Shown here in pieces: positions 5,684-7,173 of a stretch of 7,173 nt of DNA. The notes under the pieces were generated by a model. It ran no database searches. It worked only from the letters and a program-made list of their open reading frames with translations, and was not told the origin of the DNA. The position numbers and the translations under genes are program-made. Within the stretch, counting starts at the first letter, position 1, and each line of letters starts with the position of its first letter. The DNA is from Oscillospiraceae bacterium (lineage in GTDB: Bacteria > Bacillota > Clostridia > Oscillospirales > UBA929), in contig JAISVO010000095.1 of the NCBI GenBank assembly GCA_031271525.1, positions 1-7,173 on the forward strand, given 5' to 3'.

Positions 5684-6691
5684 ATGACAGAAACAACCGC
5701 AAGAATCTGCGCCGTCCACAAAGAGCGGTACGAACTGCTGCTCGGCGGCACGATCACCTTTGCAAAACTGAAAACAAGCGTTTACCTCAACAACACCGAG
5801 CCATACCCCACCGTCGGCGACGATGTGACGGTGCTGCTGAACCCTCTCGGCGACAGCGTAATCATAAAAACCCTGCCGCGCAAAAGCTTTTTCGCGCGGA
5901 GCGACCCAAACCCGGGGGTATACCGGGAGCAGGCGGTGGCGGCAAACTTCGACACAGTGTTTATCCTGCAATCAATGAACCAGAATTTCAACGTCCGCCG
6001 GTTGGAACGAACTCTGACGCTGGCGTGGCAAAGCGGCGGCGCCCCGGTTGTCGTGCTGACGAAGCAAGATCTTGTCCCCGACCACTCCCCTTACGTCCGG
6101 GAGGCGGAGAATGTCGCCTTGGGTGTGGATATTGTGCCGGTCAGTGCGAAGTCGGGGTTCGGTTTAGAGCGGCTAGACAGCTATCTTCAATCCGGGATGG
6201 TGAGCGTCTTTCTCGGCTCGTCCGGGGTCGGTAAATCGAGCTTACTGAATGCCTTGGCGGGGGAGACGGTGATGGAGGTCAGCGAAATCCGAGAGGACGA
6301 CGCCCGGGGACGCCACACTACGACCCACCGGCAGATGGTGCGTCTGCCCAGCGGCGCGTTTATCATTGATACGCCTGGGATGCGGGAGATGGGGATCTCC
6401 CAGAACACCGACAATCCGGAAGACGTGCGCGGCGCGCTCAACGAGGTGTTCGGCGACGTCGAGAACCTAATCTGCCGCTTCTCCGACTGTAAGCACCAAA
6501 GCGAACCGGGTTGCGCCGTCCGTGCCGCTATAGAGAGCGGCGAACTGACAAAGGAGCGCTGGGATGCGTATGTCAAGCTCAAGCGCGAGGCGCGGTACGC
6601 CGAAGACAAGGCGGCGGCGATCCGTGAAAAATCGGCGCGTAACCAAGGAATTGCGATCTGGTCGCGGAATAGGGGGAAAGTCGTGTGGTAA
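5684..6691 (+). CDS. rsgA: Ribosome small-subunit-dependent GTPase RsgA
   Basis: RsgA is a 30S maturation factor whose GTPase activity is stimulated by the small subunit. The 335-residue product shows the circularly permuted order of G motifs that defines the family: G4 TKQDL (126-130), G5 SAK (154-156), G1 GSSGVGKS (178-185), G2 region RGRHTTTHRQ (208-217) and G3 DTPG (229-232). An N-terminal OB-fold-like domain covers about 1-70, and the C-terminal zinc knuckle has Cys264, Cys269, His271 and Cys277. All motifs are intact. The start is ATG 5684, with SD AAAAAGGAG 6 nt upstream; the gene follows the RNHCP gene by 16 nt. In many Bacillota the housekeeping rsgA lies with prpC-prkC and rpe. The different context here, under an attenuator, suggests a second, stress-inducible copy. 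That is inference: the rest of the genome is not visible. Confidence 0.95.
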   Translation: MTETTARICAVHKERYELLLGGTITFAKLKTSVYLNNTEPYPTVGDDVTVLLNPLGDSVIIKTLPRKSFFARSDPNPGVYREQAVAANFDTVFILQSMNQNFNVRRLERTLTLAWQSGGAPVVVLTKQDLVPDHSPYVREAENVALGVDIVPVSAKSGFGLERLDSYLQSGMVSVFLGSSGVGKSSLLNALAGETVMEVSEIREDDARGRHTTTHRQMVRLPSGAFIIDTPGMREMGISQNTDNPEDVRGALNEVFGDVENLICRFSDCKHQSEPGCAVRAAIESGELTKERWDAYVKLKREARYAEDKAAAIREKSARNQGIAIWSRNRGKVVW

Positions 6692-6755
6692 GAACAAACA
6701 AAGCAAAGCGTTTATGGCGGAATTGCATGTTTGTTTCTTTTACGAAAAACGGTGT

Positions 6756-6783
6756 TTGACACGAGCAAAGGACTCACGATAAA
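6756..6783 (+). promoter_or_regulatory. Possible promoter facing the 6802-6861 hairpin
   Basis: TTGACA (6756-6761) is a consensus -35 box. It is followed at 16 nt by GATAAA (6778-6783), a partial -10 with four of six matches. A transcript would start near 6790 and meet the long hairpin within about 12 nt. It lies in the noncoding region after rsgA. Confidence 0.4.
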
Positions 6784-6801
6784 TTAAGGAACCGTAAAAC
6801 A

Positions 6802-6861
6802 GGGCGCGAAAAAGCACTCCTTAAAGAATGTGCGAGAAAGGGAGTGTCTTTTTGCGCGCTC
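6802..6861 (+). terminator. Long bulged hairpin with A/T tracts, likely terminator of the RNHCP-rsgA operon
   Basis: The arm 6802-6820 pairs with 6841-6861 over 19 bp, with single-base bulges at T6847 and G6854 and one G-U pair; the loop is 20 nt (6821-6840). The core CACTCC/GGAGTG is followed by CTTTTT on the plus strand, and on the minus strand GGAGTG is followed by CTTTTTC, so it could terminate in both directions. It lies 110 nt after rsgA. The A-run and T-run pair within the stem, so the full-length hairpin is unusually long for a simple terminator. Confidence 0.65.
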
Positions 6862-7158
6862 TTTCTTCCCTCATTCCGCACGGCGGGTAACACCTTGACG
6901 AGGTTTCCGAGAATACTAAGCCAGCAACTTCAAAGTGGCAGCGACTGTCCCCTTATGCTGCGTTATCATCTGCCCGCGCTGCCGCGCATGGCAGGATCAT
7001 AGCCGACGGAATCGGGTGCGTTTAGCTTCCAAACGCGCTAATTTGATTCAAGTAAAAAGACTTATTTACCTCACATTAAAGGGTTTCTAGTAAATACAGA
7101 TCGTAACAGAAACTATTGTGTCGCGTAACCACGAGGGAAGGGACGCCATATACTTATG
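6862..7158 (+). other. About 300 nt without a recognisable gene, with competing GC-rich pairings
   Basis: I see no convincing ORF, tRNA or known riboswitch motif. Inverted repeats are present: GGCAGCG (6937-6943) can pair with CGCTGCC (6977-6983); GCAGC (6938-6942) can pair with GCTGC (6957-6961); CTGCC (6979-6983) can pair with GGCAG (6990-6994). These exclude one another. An 8-bp stem (7016-7023 with 7031-7038, one G-U pair) follows. From about 7040 the sequence becomes AT-rich. It may be the 5' region or leader of a gene starting past 7173. Confidence 0.4.
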
Positions 7159-7165
7159 TAGGAGG
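7159..7165 (+). promoter_or_regulatory. Strong Shine-Dalgarno of a gene starting beyond the window
   Basis: TAGGAGG lies 8 nt from the window end with no start codon yet in view, so a plus-strand start codon is expected within the next few bases. A TATACT at 7149-7154 directly before it has no -35 box at the right distance and is too close to the SD to be its promoter. Confidence 0.5.
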
Positions 7166-7173
7166 CGTTTTCC

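Noticed and set aside
6828..6890. A 20-codon ORF starting MCEKGSV and spanning the right arm of the long hairpin
   Set aside because: It has no SD and its start lies in the hairpin loop, so it is more likely a by-product of the terminator sequence. It would be worth revisiting if copies occur elsewhere.
6895..6917. TTGACG followed by AATACT as a promoter
   Set aside because: The spacing is only 11 nt and no other -10 box lies at 16-18 nt.
6862..7158. tRNA or known riboswitch in the terminal intergenic region
   Set aside because: No T-loop, cloverleaf-sized stem set or riboswitch consensus could be found by eye.

Overview
The window looks like a chromosomal stretch from a GC-rich member of the Bacillota, most likely a clostridial lineage. 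Three things point that way: the gdpP-rplI-dnaB gene order known from Bacillus and its relatives, strong AGGAGG-type ribosome binding sites, and promoters with near-consensus -35/-10 boxes. The species cannot be named from the sequence. No CRISPR array, insertion sequence, tRNA or rRNA was found.

Layout. Positions 1-3507 carry a minus-strand operon read as gdpP (c-di-AMP phosphodiesterase, membrane-bound), then rplI (ribosomal protein L9), then dnaB (replicative helicase, cut by the left window edge). The dnaB gene starts at a TTG that overlaps the rplI stop by 8 nt. Positions 3508-3682 form a divergent promoter region. The left-facing promoter serves the gdpP operon. The right-facing one (TTGACG, 17 nt, TATACT with an extended -10) serves the next gene. 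Positions 3683-5011 encode a lipid-anchored SGNH/GDSL hydrolase with a five-fold pentapeptide spacer and an extra C-terminal domain.

Positions 5053-6691 are the most interesting part. A consensus promoter drives a leader with a 9-residue peptide ORF, a large hairpin and a textbook intrinsic terminator. Two genes follow: a small zinc-ribbon RNHCP-domain protein and an RsgA-type circularly permuted GTPase involved in 30S ribosome maturation. The leader layout is that of a ribosome-mediated transcription attenuator. I found two mutually exclusive pairings that could link translation of the peptide to terminator formation. The natural reading is a translation-stress-inducible ribosome-maintenance operon, but that is inference.

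Positions 6692-7173 have no convincing gene. They hold a possible promoter that fires almost directly into a long bulged hairpin (terminator or small RNA), then about 300 nt of noncoding sequence with competing GC-rich pairings. A strong Shine-Dalgarno lies 8 nt before the window ends, which suggests a plus-strand gene begins just outside.
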